From assembly GCA_019114005.1 (NCBI GenBank), contig DXGH01000004.1:1-48185 (forward strand): a stretch of DNA of 48,185 bases, given 5' to 3'. The notes under the pieces are model-generated. The model was not told the DNA's origin and did not search any database. It worked only from the letters and a program-made list of their open reading frames with translations. Shown here one piece after another: positions 6,461-14,658 of the stretch. The stretch is from Candidatus Acetatifactor stercoripullorum (lineage in GTDB: Bacteria > Bacillota > Clostridia > Lachnospirales > Lachnospiraceae). Position numbers and translations under genes: made by a program. Every line of letters begins with the position of its first letter. Position 1 is the stretch's first letter.

Positions 6461-6973
6461 CTATGCCTCATAGTCTGCGCAGTGAAGCACCGGTTCCCAT
6501 GGCTTTGGCTGCCTGAGCGTTTCCTGTACATCTATCACCCTCTGATTTTTGCTTCCCTTCCACAAAAGCTTCGGATCCTTTTCTTCCACATGAAACTCTC
6601 CGTCCACCACTACGTCCACAAGCTCCATCATAGGATCATTATAAATGGTTTCCCAGCTGTCGCCTGTATACAGCCAGATTGTCTTGTCTGGATATTTTTC
6701 CTTAATTTCCGCCATAAAGCTGCGTACATCCATGCGGTTTCCCGGATACAGAGGGTCTCCCCCCGAGAATGTGATTCCTGATATATAGTCCTTGTCCAGC
6801 TGCTCAAAAATCTCCTGCTTTGCCGCCTCGTCAAAGGGAATTCCTCCGTCAGGGTCCCAGGTAATGGGATTGTGGCACTCCTTGCAGCAGTGGCTGCAGC
6901 CGGCCACCCAGAGCACCACACGAAGACCGTCCCCGTTCAGCATGTCGTCTTTGGTAATATTGTGATATCTCAT
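6461..6973 (-). CDS. nrdG: Anaerobic ribonucleoside-triphosphate reductase activating protein NrdG
   Basis: A 170-residue radical-SAM activase, full length. The cluster-binding CxxxCxxC is at Cys26, Cys30 and Cys33 within GCSHCCKECHN, followed by the SAM-contacting GGDPL segment at about residues 71-75. NrdG reduces S-adenosylmethionine and abstracts a hydrogen from the C-terminal glycine of NrdD, creating the glycyl radical. It is read in the same direction as nrdD but is separated from it by 450 bp that hold a tandem repeat array; the dUTPase gene follows directly. Confidence 0.95.
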   Translation of the reverse strand: MRYHNITKDDMLNGDGLRVVLWVAGCSHCCKECHNPITWDPDGGIPFDEAAKQEIFEQLDKDYISGITFSGGDPLYPGNRMDVRSFMAEIKEKYPDKTIWLYTGDSWETIYNDPMMELVDVVVDGEFHVEEKDPKLLWKGSKNQRVIDVQETLRQPKPWEPVLHCADYEA

Positions 6974-7013
6974 TTCGTTTCTGTCCTCGTTTTCGGATTT
7001 TTAACAGTCTGCT

Positions 7014-7352
7014 CATGTGACCTGCTTCGCAGGGCTTCATTCGCAGGGCTTCGCCCTTGCTTTGCAGCCCTCATTTCTCTCTGCGCATGTGACCCTGCTT
7101 CGCAGGGCTTCATTCGCAGGGCTTCGCCCTTGCTTCGCAGCCCGCTTTTCTCTCTGCGCATGTGACCTGCTTCGCAGAGCTTCATTCGCAGGGCTTCGCC
7201 CTTGCTTTGCAGCCCTCATTTCTCTCTGCGCATGTGACCCTGCTTCGCAGGGCTTCATTCGCAAGGCTTCGCCCTTGCTTTGCAGCCCTCATTTCTCTCT
7301 GCGCATGTGACCCTGCTTCGCAGGGCTTCATTCGCAAGGCTTCGCCCTTGCT
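7014..7352. repeat. Tandem array of 72-73 bp repeats between nrdD and nrdG
   Basis: Four full units begin with CATGTGACC at 7014, 7086, 7159 and 7231 (periods 72, 73, 72, 73), with a partial fifth from 7304 to about 7352. Units differ by few substitutions. Each contains short self-complementary pieces such as GCAGGGCTTCGCCCTTGC that would fold as a hairpin in RNA or single-stranded DNA. Because 73 is not a multiple of three the reading frame shifts between units, which argues against coding. The array fills most of the intergenic gap. Confidence 0.93.
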
Positions 7353-7366
7353 CATGAAGCACGCTC

Positions 7367-7413
7367 GTCAAATCCACGGATTTTCATGCGAGCATGAAAT
7401 CCGTGGGCTTGAC
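7367..7413 (-). other. Long stem-loop just after nrdD
   Basis: An imperfect inverted repeat: CCACGGATTTTCATGC pairs with GCATGAAATCCGTGG across two bases, one base bulged, and is extended by GTCAA/TTGAC. It starts ten bases after the nrdD stop codon (7423). No T-run follows on the minus strand, so it is more likely an mRNA-stabilising or processing structure than a complete terminator. Confidence 0.65.
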
Positions 7414-7422
7414 TCGCTTATG

Positions 7423-9612
7423 TCACATGCTTTTCCGTTCGGCGATCTCTGCCATTTTGGCGTCGTTGAGTCTGGTGTCGCCGTGTACACGGGAATAGGA
7501 CAGGTAACCGTTCATCCGGTCTATTTTTGTCAGATTGCGGCTGCCGCACTTGGGGCAGACATCCATTTCCAGCTCCTGGTGTCCGCAGTCGTCACAGTAG
7601 GCAAGGGAAAGATTAACGCCCTCGTAAAAGCCCATATCCATAGCCCGGCGGATCAGTGTCTTGATGGCCTCCAAATTATAGTCGATGGGATATTTCACAT
7701 ACTGGATTTTCCCTCCATTGCTCAGGTTCCAGAAGCGGTTCTCCAAATCCTGCTTCTGAATGGGCGTAATATCCTCCGTCACATGGCAGTGGAAGCTGTT
7801 GCTCACATACTCTCTGTCGGAAACGCCCTCCACAATGCCGTATTTTTTGCGGAATTGCTTTACCTGCAGGCCGCAGAGGTTTTCTGCCGGTGTGCCGTAG
7901 ATGGCATAGAGATGCCCGTCCTGTTCCTTAAATTCATTAACCCTTTTATTGATATGCTCCAGTACCTCGATGGCAAAGGCGCCATCCTCTACCAAAGATT
8001 TCCCATTGTAAAGCTCCTGCAGCTCATTGAGGGCTGTAATGCCGAAGCTTGCAGTTGCAGATTTCAGCAAAGGTTTGATCTTATCAGACAGCTTTAGGTG
8101 TCCGCCCAAGAAGCCTCCCTCGCAGTAGGCAAGAGGATTGGTGGACGCCCTCATTTCTCCCAGATACGCATAGGTGCGGATATGAAGCTGACGGATCAGG
8201 TTCAGATAATAGTCCAGCACCTCATAGAAATCCCGGCTCTCCTTTCTGGCCTTTGCCAGAATCATGGGCAGGTGCAGCGACACCGCGCCCACATTGAATC
8301 TTCCCACAAAAACAGGAGTGTCCTCATCGTCTGCAGGGTGCATTCCGCCTCTCTCATACCAGGGGGACAAAAAGGCACGGCATCCCATGGGAGACACAAT
8401 TTTTCCATACTGCTTGTACATGCTGGCCACATATCCCTTTCCGGTAAGGCTGAGCCAGTCCGGATACATGGTCTTTGAGGAGCATTTTACGCCGGCCTCA
8501 AACACATCCTCCAGGGGCTTTCCAGGCCCGTGAAGATTCTCATCATACAAAAATACGATTTTAGGAAACAGCACAGGCTTCTTGCACTCCTTTTTGCCCT
8601 GGCCGCCCCTGCGCACATTCAGCATTGTAATGGTGGCAAGCTTTGCAAACCTGCCCGTTCCCGTTCCGGCCGTCACCGTGATAAAGGGATAATCTCCCCG
8701 GCTGCTTGCCACTGTGTTGAATTTATACTCCCAGCCCTGGAAGCCCTGTTCAAATTCTCTGACCACATCCTTGTAGGCCTCTTCCTCCGCCCTCTCCTGA
8801 CTGATTCCAAGGCCCGTGTACTTTTCAATGCCCCGTCTGTAGGATTTCTCCGCATAGGGCTCTAAAATCAAGTCCACGCTGGGCACCGTAAAGCCGCCGT
8901 ACTGCTGGCTTGCGGCGCTGAGCACAATATCCCCAATCACATCGAAGGCCACATCCAGAGTCTTGGGCTCGTTATACCAGATATTTCCCATCTCAAAGCC
9001 GCCCGTCAAAACGCTCTGCACGTCAAAAAGGCAGCAGTTCATGGTATCCCTTCTTGCCGACATATCGTGCACATAAATGTAGCCGTCCCTGCAGGCCTGT
9101 ATCTCCTCCGTGGTCATAAAAAATTTCTGATACAGCTCCTTGTTGAGCTGGTTAAAAATCAGGCTCCTTTTGGTGGATACCAGCGCGGAATCTGTGTTGG
9201 CATTCTCCTTGTCGCCGATATACATGATGGACTGGCTCTTCTTATACACATCGTCCAGCATGCGCACAAAATCCTGCTTGTAATTGCGGTAATCCCGGTA
9301 GCTTTTGGCAACCACGGGCTTTACCTGCTCCAAGGCGCTTTCTACAATATTGTGCATAATGGGAATCGGAATTTCATCTGCCTCAAGCTCGTCTACCTTA
9401 TCCACAACATACTGGCAGATATGTCTTTTCTCTTCGTCCGTAAATTTTGTCAAGGCCCGGTATGCGCTTTTTCCCACAGCGTTAATCACCTTCTGAACGT
9501 TAAAAGCTTCCCGGCTTCCATCCTTTTTAATTACATAGACATCCTTTAACGGTCTGTATTCTGCACCGTAATTTTCATTTTCCGTACCTGTCTGTTCCAA
9601 ACTACTGATCAT
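7423..9612 (-). CDS. nrdD: Anaerobic (class III) ribonucleoside-triphosphate reductase NrdD
   Basis: About 729 residues. An ATP-cone regulatory domain opens the protein (VYVIKKDGSREAFNVQKVINAV), the catalytic barrel follows, and near the C-terminus there is a zinc site (CDDCGHQ and CPKCGS) and the glycyl-radical loop RMNGYLSYSRVHGDTRLND. NrdD reduces NTPs to dNTPs without oxygen, using formate as reductant in this class. The ATG at 9612 has AAGGGA nine bases upstream; ATGs at 9621 and 9630 are alternatives. Paired NrdR boxes precede it, and nrdG and dut follow downstream, making an anaerobic deoxynucleotide operon. No class I or II reductase is in the window. Confidence 0.96.
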   Translation of the reverse strand: MISSLEQTGTENENYGAEYRPLKDVYVIKKDGSREAFNVQKVINAVGKSAYRALTKFTDEEKRHICQYVVDKVDELEADEIPIPIMHNIVESALEQVKPVVAKSYRDYRNYKQDFVRMLDDVYKKSQSIMYIGDKENANTDSALVSTKRSLIFNQLNKELYQKFFMTTEEIQACRDGYIYVHDMSARRDTMNCCLFDVQSVLTGGFEMGNIWYNEPKTLDVAFDVIGDIVLSAASQQYGGFTVPSVDLILEPYAEKSYRRGIEKYTGLGISQERAEEEAYKDVVREFEQGFQGWEYKFNTVASSRGDYPFITVTAGTGTGRFAKLATITMLNVRRGGQGKKECKKPVLFPKIVFLYDENLHGPGKPLEDVFEAGVKCSSKTMYPDWLSLTGKGYVASMYKQYGKIVSPMGCRAFLSPWYERGGMHPADDEDTPVFVGRFNVGAVSLHLPMILAKARKESRDFYEVLDYYLNLIRQLHIRTYAYLGEMRASTNPLAYCEGGFLGGHLKLSDKIKPLLKSATASFGITALNELQELYNGKSLVEDGAFAIEVLEHINKRVNEFKEQDGHLYAIYGTPAENLCGLQVKQFRKKYGIVEGVSDREYVSNSFHCHVTEDITPIQKQDLENRFWNLSNGGKIQYVKYPIDYNLEAIKTLIRRAMDMGFYEGVNLSLAYCDDCGHQELEMDVCPKCGSRNLTKIDRMNGYLSYSRVHGDTRLNDAKMAEIAERKSM

Positions 9613-9648
9613 ATACTCCATTCCCTTCATCTGTTTCGGCCTGCTTCA

Positions 9649-9694
9649 ACACTATATATTGTGTTCCTTATTTTTAACAGGCAATATATTGTGT
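9649..9694 (-). promoter_or_regulatory. Paired NrdR boxes upstream of nrdD
   Basis: ACACTATATATTGTGT (9649-9664) and AGGCAATATATTGTGT (9679-9694) match the 16-bp NrdR operator; their centres are 30 bp apart, close to three helical turns, the usual arrangement for cooperative NrdR binding. A possible promoter runs across them (TTGCCT, 18 bp, AATATA on the minus strand). NrdR is an ATP-cone repressor that senses dATP/ATP. Confidence 0.85.
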
Positions 9695-9760
9695 GCGTGT
9701 ATAATATAGTATAAAAAAGAATCCTCCGGATGTCAACGTGGAAGGGACATGAAAAATATA

Positions 9761-9793
9761 CAAAAAGACACCTGAAATTTAGGTGCCTTTTTT
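9761..9793 (-). terminator. Intrinsic terminator after the aminotransferase gene
   Basis: GGCACCT and AGGTGTC pair (one G-U) around a seven-base loop at 9767-9787 and are followed on the minus strand by five Ts; the other strand also has a T-run. It closes the long leftward unit that ends with the aminotransferase gene at 9828 and insulates the nrdD promoter region. Confidence 0.75.
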
Positions 9794-9827
9794 GTGAAAA
9801 ATGCTTGACATTACTTTTACAAGCTTT

Positions 9828-11009
9828 TTACATCCCTCCGGCACTCAAAATTCCGCTCTTTTTTACACATTCCAAAGCCTCCTCTATTTCCGTCACAGGA
9901 AGCACCAGCGCAAACCTTACATGCCCTTTGCCCAGCTCTCCGAAGCTGCTTCCCGGCGTACAGAGCACTCCCGTTTTTTCCAAAAGCTCCATGACAAATT
10001 TTACATCATCCGAAAAGCCCTCAGGTATCTTTGCCCAGGCAAACATAGTTCCCTGGCTTCTCTCAAAGGGCCATCCCAATTTTGTAAAGCCGTCGCAGAG
10101 AGCGTTTCTGCGCCGTTCATATTCCCTGCACTGCTCCTTTACCATATGATCCGGTCCCGTCAGGGCCGCAATGGCTCCGTACTGCACCGGCAGAAAGGTT
10201 CCATAGTCAATCTGGGACCGGAGCTTTTTGAAATTCTGCACCACTGTCCGGTTTCCCACAAGGAAAGCCATTCTGGCCCCTGTGTAGTTGAAGGACTTAG
10301 AGAGAGAATAAAACTCTGCCGCCACTTCCTTTGCCCCGGGGAACCACAAAATAGACTTTCCCGTCCTGCCGTCAAATATAATATCCGAATACGCATTGTC
10401 GTGGAGCAAAAAAATCTCATTTTCCGCCGCCCAGGGTATCAGTTTCTCATAAAAGGAATCCGGCGCAGCCTTGCCCACCGGATTTAAAGGATAGGACACG
10501 ATCATAAATTTAGCTCTGTGGCCATACCTCTTTCCCAAATCCTCCAAATCCGGCAGGTAATCATTCTCCCTTGTGAGCCGGTATTTTTCAATTTTTGCAC
10601 CTGCAAGCGCCGGGCCTATGGCAAAAATAGGATAACCCGGGTCCGGCACAAGCACAATATCTCCCGGGTCCGCAAGGGTAAGCCCGATATGGGCGATGCC
10701 CTCCTGGGAGCCATACACACTCATGATTTCCTCCGGTGAAAGCGTCACGCCGTATCTGCTTTGATACCGGTCAATCACCGCCTGGGTAAGCTGTGGCAGG
10801 TCCGAAAGCGCATACTTATAATTTTCCGGAATGGCCGCCGCTTTTGCCACCGCATCCATAACGTGCTCCGGAGGCTGAAAGTCCGGCGTGCCCACGCTGA
10901 AATTGTAAACCTTTCTCCCCGAGGCCGCATATACCTTCTTCTTTTCGTCCAGCACCTGAAAAATTCCCGCTTCAAATGCCTCCATTCTCTGGGCAGGATG
11001 AATCTCCAT
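9828..11009 (-). CDS. Class I/II PLP-dependent aminotransferase
   Basis: A 393-residue fold-type I aminotransferase. The PLP lysine is in SLSKSFNYTGARMAF, with the upstream marks VGTPDFQPP, YGSQEGIAHIGL, PDPGYPIF, SYPLNPVG and DNAYSDIIFDG. These fit the group containing LL-diaminopimelate aminotransferase and aspartate or alanine aminotransferases; the exact substrate cannot be fixed from sequence alone. It starts at an ATG with AGAAGGA seven bases upstream and lies 21 bp after a WYL regulator gene, followed by a terminator, so it is the last gene of that unit. Confidence 0.88.
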   Translation of the reverse strand: MEIHPAQRMEAFEAGIFQVLDEKKKVYAASGRKVYNFSVGTPDFQPPEHVMDAVAKAAAIPENYKYALSDLPQLTQAVIDRYQSRYGVTLSPEEIMSVYGSQEGIAHIGLTLADPGDIVLVPDPGYPIFAIGPALAGAKIEKYRLTRENDYLPDLEDLGKRYGHRAKFMIVSYPLNPVGKAAPDSFYEKLIPWAAENEIFLLHDNAYSDIIFDGRTGKSILWFPGAKEVAAEFYSLSKSFNYTGARMAFLVGNRTVVQNFKKLRSQIDYGTFLPVQYGAIAALTGPDHMVKEQCREYERRRNALCDGFTKLGWPFERSQGTMFAWAKIPEGFSDDVKFVMELLEKTGVLCTPGSSFGELGKGHVRFALVLPVTEIEEALECVKKSGILSAGGM

Positions 11010-11030
11010 GACAAATTCCTTCTTTCCCTC

Positions 11031-12032
11031 TTATTCTTTCCCCTGATGGGGTTCTCCATTCAAAATAGCCAAAAGCCAGGCTCTGTATTTTTCCTTTACT
11101 GCTTCTGGTCCCACGATTCTGGCCTCCTGGCCGATCCCCGCAAGCCAGCCGAAAAACTGCCCGCTGACTGCCACCCGGACACGGATGTGAAACTGTCCAT
11201 CCTCCAAAGGGCGGATGGACGATTCCCTGCCGAAGCGATCCAGCACCACACCGGCCAGCCGGTTGGGAAACGCAAGGGTCACGCTCTCCTCCTGTCCGGC
11301 AAACATGCCGAAGGTCTGGTTCACGTAAGATGCAAGGTCCATATCCGCAAATTGGCGGACGCCCTCCCGTTTCGCATCCAGCACCTTCACATTCCCCATT
11401 TTATCCACTCTGTAATGCTTCATGATTTTATCCTCGCCGTCAAATGCGGCAAGGTAATAATTTTCCTCGCGCCAGATCAAAGCCCAGGGACTTACCTGCT
11501 TGTCCCCTTTTTTTCTCGGCACAAGCTCCTTTTGCAGATTCCAGTCCAGATAAGTAAAGGAAATCTTTTTATTCTCCTGAATGGCGCGGTGGATATTGTC
11601 CACATTATAATAAATGCTTTCATTCTCCGTTTTCACCCGCCCGGCCACATAAACCTGCCTCTGCAGCTTGCCTGCGTCATATTTTCCGGCCATGCGCTCC
11701 AGCTTGCCGATCAGCTCCCTGGACTTTTTTGTGGTAATAAACCGTGAAGACTGCACTGCGTCAACCAAAAGCTTTAATTCCGCCAGCTCAAATTCACGCT
11801 CCGCCAGGTAATAGCCTCCGCCCTGTCGGCTGTGAACCTGAATGATATCATATCCAAAATCACACAGCTTGGAGATATCGTCGTAAATACTCTTGCGCTC
11901 CGAATGGATTCCCTGAGCCTCCAGCCTCTCTATCAGCTCCGAGGTGCTCATGGGATGGTCCTCGTCCGTATTTTCCGCAAGAAACTTCATTATGTACAAA
12001 AGCTTCAGCTTTTGTCCCGATGATTTTGCCAT
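11031..12032 (-). CDS. Helix-turn-helix WYL-domain transcriptional regulator
   Basis: A 333-residue protein with an N-terminal winged helix (about residues 5-75, ERKSIYDDISKLCDFGYDI) and a WYL ligand-sensing domain (about 130-230, with SPWALIWREENYYLAAFDG), plus the C-terminal WCX-type extension. Such proteins control DNA-damage, metabolic or defence genes; its target is unknown. The ATG at 12032 comes one base after the stop of the HAD gene, whose last codons provide the GGGGAG binding site, so the two are translationally coupled; an ATG at 12044 is less well placed. It might regulate its own operon. Confidence 0.9.
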   Translation of the reverse strand: MAKSSGQKLKLLYIMKFLAENTDEDHPMSTSELIERLEAQGIHSERKSIYDDISKLCDFGYDIIQVHSRQGGGYYLAEREFELAELKLLVDAVQSSRFITTKKSRELIGKLERMAGKYDAGKLQRQVYVAGRVKTENESIYYNVDNIHRAIQENKKISFTYLDWNLQKELVPRKKGDKQVSPWALIWREENYYLAAFDGEDKIMKHYRVDKMGNVKVLDAKREGVRQFADMDLASYVNQTFGMFAGQEESVTLAFPNRLAGVVLDRFGRESSIRPLEDGQFHIRVRVAVSGQFFGWLAGIGQEARIVGPEAVKEKYRAWLLAILNGEPHQGKE

Positions 12033-12033
12033 T

Positions 12034-12753
12034 TTACTCCCCATTCCCAGGCGCAGCGTAGGAATCGCGCAATAGAATATCATAAATCTGATGCAGATCG
12101 CTTATTTCATAGTCCGGTAAAAGCTCAGAGGTATTTAAGGTTCCCTCCGGGCGGTACCAGCAGGTGGATATCCCCGCCAGAAAGCCGCCCTTGATATCGC
12201 TGGAAAGAGAATCTCCCACAATCAGAATTTTCTTCTTATCCTTTTCCTGCACATGAGAAAGGCAGTAATCAAAGAATGCCTTGTGAGGCTTTGGCGCTCC
12301 TATGTTTTCAGAGATAAAGAGCCCATCCATCACATCCCTTAAGCCTGACAGCTTAAGCTTGTTTTCCTGAGTGGAGGCCACGCCGTTTGTAACCACATAC
12401 TGTTTGACCTTTCCTTGAAGAAATCTGCAGACGTCAAGGGAATCATCAATATAGCAATAGACGCTGCCAAGAGCCTCCTGATACTCCCTGCGGAAGGCCT
12501 CCACATCCACACCGGTAATATGGTACTCTTCAAACAGGGCGAGAAACCGGCCGGGAAGCAGCTCCTTCTTTGTGATCTCTCCCAGCTCAAGCCGCTTCCA
12601 GAAGCTGTCGTTGATCTGCGCGTACCGCTCTATCATTTCCTCTGTAATCTCTCTGCCGATGGAATGAAAGCATTTTGTAATGGCATATCTCTGGGAATAG
12701 GAAAAATCAAGCAGCGTTCCATCCACATCCCAAAGCACAGTGGTAAACCTCAT
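12034..12753 (-). CDS. YjjG-family HAD phosphatase (noncanonical pyrimidine nucleotidase)
   Basis: A 239-residue HAD hydrolase starting MRFTTVLWDVDGTLLDF. HAD motifs are DVDGT (residues 9-13), VTNG, the lysine of APKPHKAFFDYCL and the acidic pair in VGDSLSSDIKGG. Length, cap domain and sequence fit YjjG/YfnB-type 5'-nucleotidases, which dephosphorylate noncanonical pyrimidine nucleotides and act in pool cleansing. The context (cytidine deaminase, PNP and an amidohydrolase upstream) supports nucleotide work, though HAD substrates are hard to predict. The ATG at 12753 lies directly after the microprotein gene, with AAGGAG about ten bases upstream. Confidence 0.88.
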   Translation of the reverse strand: MRFTTVLWDVDGTLLDFSYSQRYAITKCFHSIGREITEEMIERYAQINDSFWKRLELGEITKKELLPGRFLALFEEYHITGVDVEAFRREYQEALGSVYCYIDDSLDVCRFLQGKVKQYVVTNGVASTQENKLKLSGLRDVMDGLFISENIGAPKPHKAFFDYCLSHVQEKDKKKILIVGDSLSSDIKGGFLAGISTCWYRPEGTLNTSELLPDYEISDLHQIYDILLRDSYAAPGNGE

Positions 12754-12754
12754 T

Positions 12755-12883
12755 TCAGTGGTTCTCCTTCGCGTCTTTTTTCTTTCGCAGAAAGATGCCC
12801 AGGGTAATCCCCACAGCTCCCACCGCCGCAATCACTGCAAGTAATACAAAATAAGACAAAAAAGTGTTTACAAATTGAATCAT
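12755..12883 (-). CDS. 42-residue single-span membrane microprotein
   Basis: Read from the ATG at 12883 (behind AGAGAGG at six bases). Residues 9-32 are one hydrophobic segment rich in Val, Ala, Leu and Gly, followed by a basic and acidic tail (LRKKKDAKENH). This suggests one membrane span with a cytoplasmic charged tail. The gene sits between the MutS-like gene and the HAD gene and ends one base before the HAD start, so it is translationally coupled. Short membrane proteins of similar layout occur in Lachnospiraceae, but no function is known to me. Longer in-frame starts upstream lack a binding site. Confidence 0.7.
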   Translation of the reverse strand: MIQFVNTFLSYFVLLAVIAAVGAVGITLGIFLRKKKDAKENH

Positions 12884-12927
12884 TTTTAACCTCTCTTTCC
12901 TCTGCCGCCCGCTTTCCGGTTCCCTTT

Positions 12928-14613
12928 TCAGGCAAGCTCCCACACTCCCGTGGAAAGGAAGCGCTCCGCCTGTCTGGACGCCTTTTCTATGATTTCCTTC
13001 TCATAGCCCATGATTTCCAAAAGCTTGATGGCGTTTCTGGTAGCTGCCTTTCCCTTCATCAGCCGATAGTTGAAAAATACATCCCCGTCCCTGATATCCT
13101 CCTCAAAATGATAATTGTCGAAGAAATCCCGCAAAAGATCGGTCATCTCAATATCATGAGTGGCGGCAAAGCACAAAATATTGCTTCCCGTCAGGCTCTT
13201 TAAAATCTGGGTGGAGGCCGCAATCCGCTCCACGGTATTGGTGCCCCGAAGCACCTCGTCCACAAAGCACAATACCTTTCCCTCTGTCCGCTCTGCCGCA
13301 TCCAAAATCCGTTTCAGTGCCTTGATCTCCACAATATAATAGCTTTCGCCGCCCTTCATATCATCCCGCAGAGACATAGAGGAATAAATGTGAAAAAAGG
13401 GAGCGCTGTAGCTTGCTGCCAGACAGGTGTGAATGGTCTGGGCAAGAATGGCATTTACCGCCACCGTTTTTAGAAACGTAGATTTGCCCGAGGCATTGGA
13501 GCCGGTCAGCAAAACACCCCTTTCAGCGGCAATGCTGTTTTTCACCGGATCAGAAAGCATGGGATGCCAGGCCCCTTCAAGCACAAGCTCCTCCCCTTTT
13601 CCAAGCTTTGGCACACAATATTCCTCCCCCAGGGAAACCCTGAAGGCTCCGATGGCAATGGCTGTCTCCACATATCCCACACATGTAATCAGACCGTCCA
13701 CATCCGCAAGATGCTTCGTCAGCTGTGAAAGCATCCTGTTGAATTTGATCAAATCCACATGAAATGTCATGCGGATATAGTCCATCACAATATCAAGAGG
13801 GTTTCCGGTGGAAGCGTTGCGGTTGCTGGAAAAGACCCAAAAGGAACCCCTTTTCATACCGCTCAGACCGTTTTTACAGCGTTCCATTTCCTCCCATTCC
13901 CTCTTTAAGGGTGGAATTTCTATTTTCAGCAGACCGTCGCAGACAGTCAGCAGACGCATCACATAGGCAAAGCTGGTAATATAGGGATCGATCTCGTTTT
14001 TCTCCTTAAAATAAGAGATAATGTTAAAGAGAATCAACACTACAATCCCACAGATTCCAACGGTATACCAAAAAGGAAGTATGCAAAGAAAGGGCACAAA
14101 CAAACCATCCATCAGGTAATGTCTTGCGTTGCTTCTCTTTCCCAGATAATTCAGATTATCCAGATAGTCGTAGAGGGAAAATTTCCCCGTATACCCAAGC
14201 TTCCGCATCAGAAGCTGCACCCCTGCTCTTTCGTCGGGATGTCCCAGAAAATACTCCGTCACCTCCTCCAGATGAGAAAGCTCCTCCACAGACTGCCTCG
14301 GCGTGCGCAGTGTGTAATACAGGTATTCTTCCCCGGAAGCGGAAAAGGTATAATTCAGCCGTTTGAAAATATCATCCATATTCAGGTCATTCCAGGTGAT
14401 ATCATCTATCTGCCCTTCTTTTTCGTGCTTGTGAAAAAAGCTTCCTATGCGCGCATAGCGTTCCAGGGCATATTCCTTTTGGGGCAGCGTTCCAAAATCC
14501 TCGTATAGAGATTGAATAAATCTCTGCTTCTGCTTTTTGGCCAAAATCCCTTCCCGGATAAAGACAGCCAGCAAAAATAAACCGACTGCCAAAAAAAACA
14601 AAAATAATTCCAT
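12928..14613 (-). CDS. Membrane-anchored MutS-like ATPase
   Basis: A 561-residue protein with a hydrophobic N-terminus (residues 2-20), a second hydrophobic region with probably two spans (about 170-202), and a C-terminal MutS-type ABC ATPase. Walker A is GSNASGKST (371-379), followed by the signature region MSLRDDMKGGESYY, Walker B CFVDEVLRGTN and the switch AATHD. It lacks the mismatch-binding domain of MutS. The middle (residues 80-330) resembles MutS core/lever helices. The family is found in Firmicutes and Bacteroidetes; its job is unknown and a membrane-linked DNA or RNA role is only a guess. It precedes the microprotein gene. Confidence 0.85.
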   Translation of the reverse strand: MELFLFFLAVGLFLLAVFIREGILAKKQKQRFIQSLYEDFGTLPQKEYALERYARIGSFFHKHEKEGQIDDITWNDLNMDDIFKRLNYTFSASGEEYLYYTLRTPRQSVEELSHLEEVTEYFLGHPDERAGVQLLMRKLGYTGKFSLYDYLDNLNYLGKRSNARHYLMDGLFVPFLCILPFWYTVGICGIVVLILFNIISYFKEKNEIDPYITSFAYVMRLLTVCDGLLKIEIPPLKREWEEMERCKNGLSGMKRGSFWVFSSNRNASTGNPLDIVMDYIRMTFHVDLIKFNRMLSQLTKHLADVDGLITCVGYVETAIAIGAFRVSLGEEYCVPKLGKGEELVLEGAWHPMLSDPVKNSIAAERGVLLTGSNASGKSTFLKTVAVNAILAQTIHTCLAASYSAPFFHIYSSMSLRDDMKGGESYYIVEIKALKRILDAAERTEGKVLCFVDEVLRGTNTVERIAASTQILKSLTGSNILCFAATHDIEMTDLLRDFFDNYHFEEDIRDGDVFFNYRLMKGKAATRNAIKLLEIMGYEKEIIEKASRQAERFLSTGVWELA

Positions 14614-14658
14614 TTTAAATTTAAACTTCTTCCTTCTCTTTTTCCCAGCGCCCCATCC

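Noticed and set aside
7017..7310. Open frames across the tandem repeat array on both strands
   Set aside because: They arise from a repeat without stops in several frames; periods of 72 and 73 bp shift the frame between units, and no ribosome site or homology is seen.
7014..7352. Possible CRISPR array
   Set aside because: Units are contiguous copies with no unique spacers and no cas genes nearby.
7162..8097. A 311-codon plus-strand frame opposite nrdD
   Set aside because: Shadow of nrdD and the repeat array.
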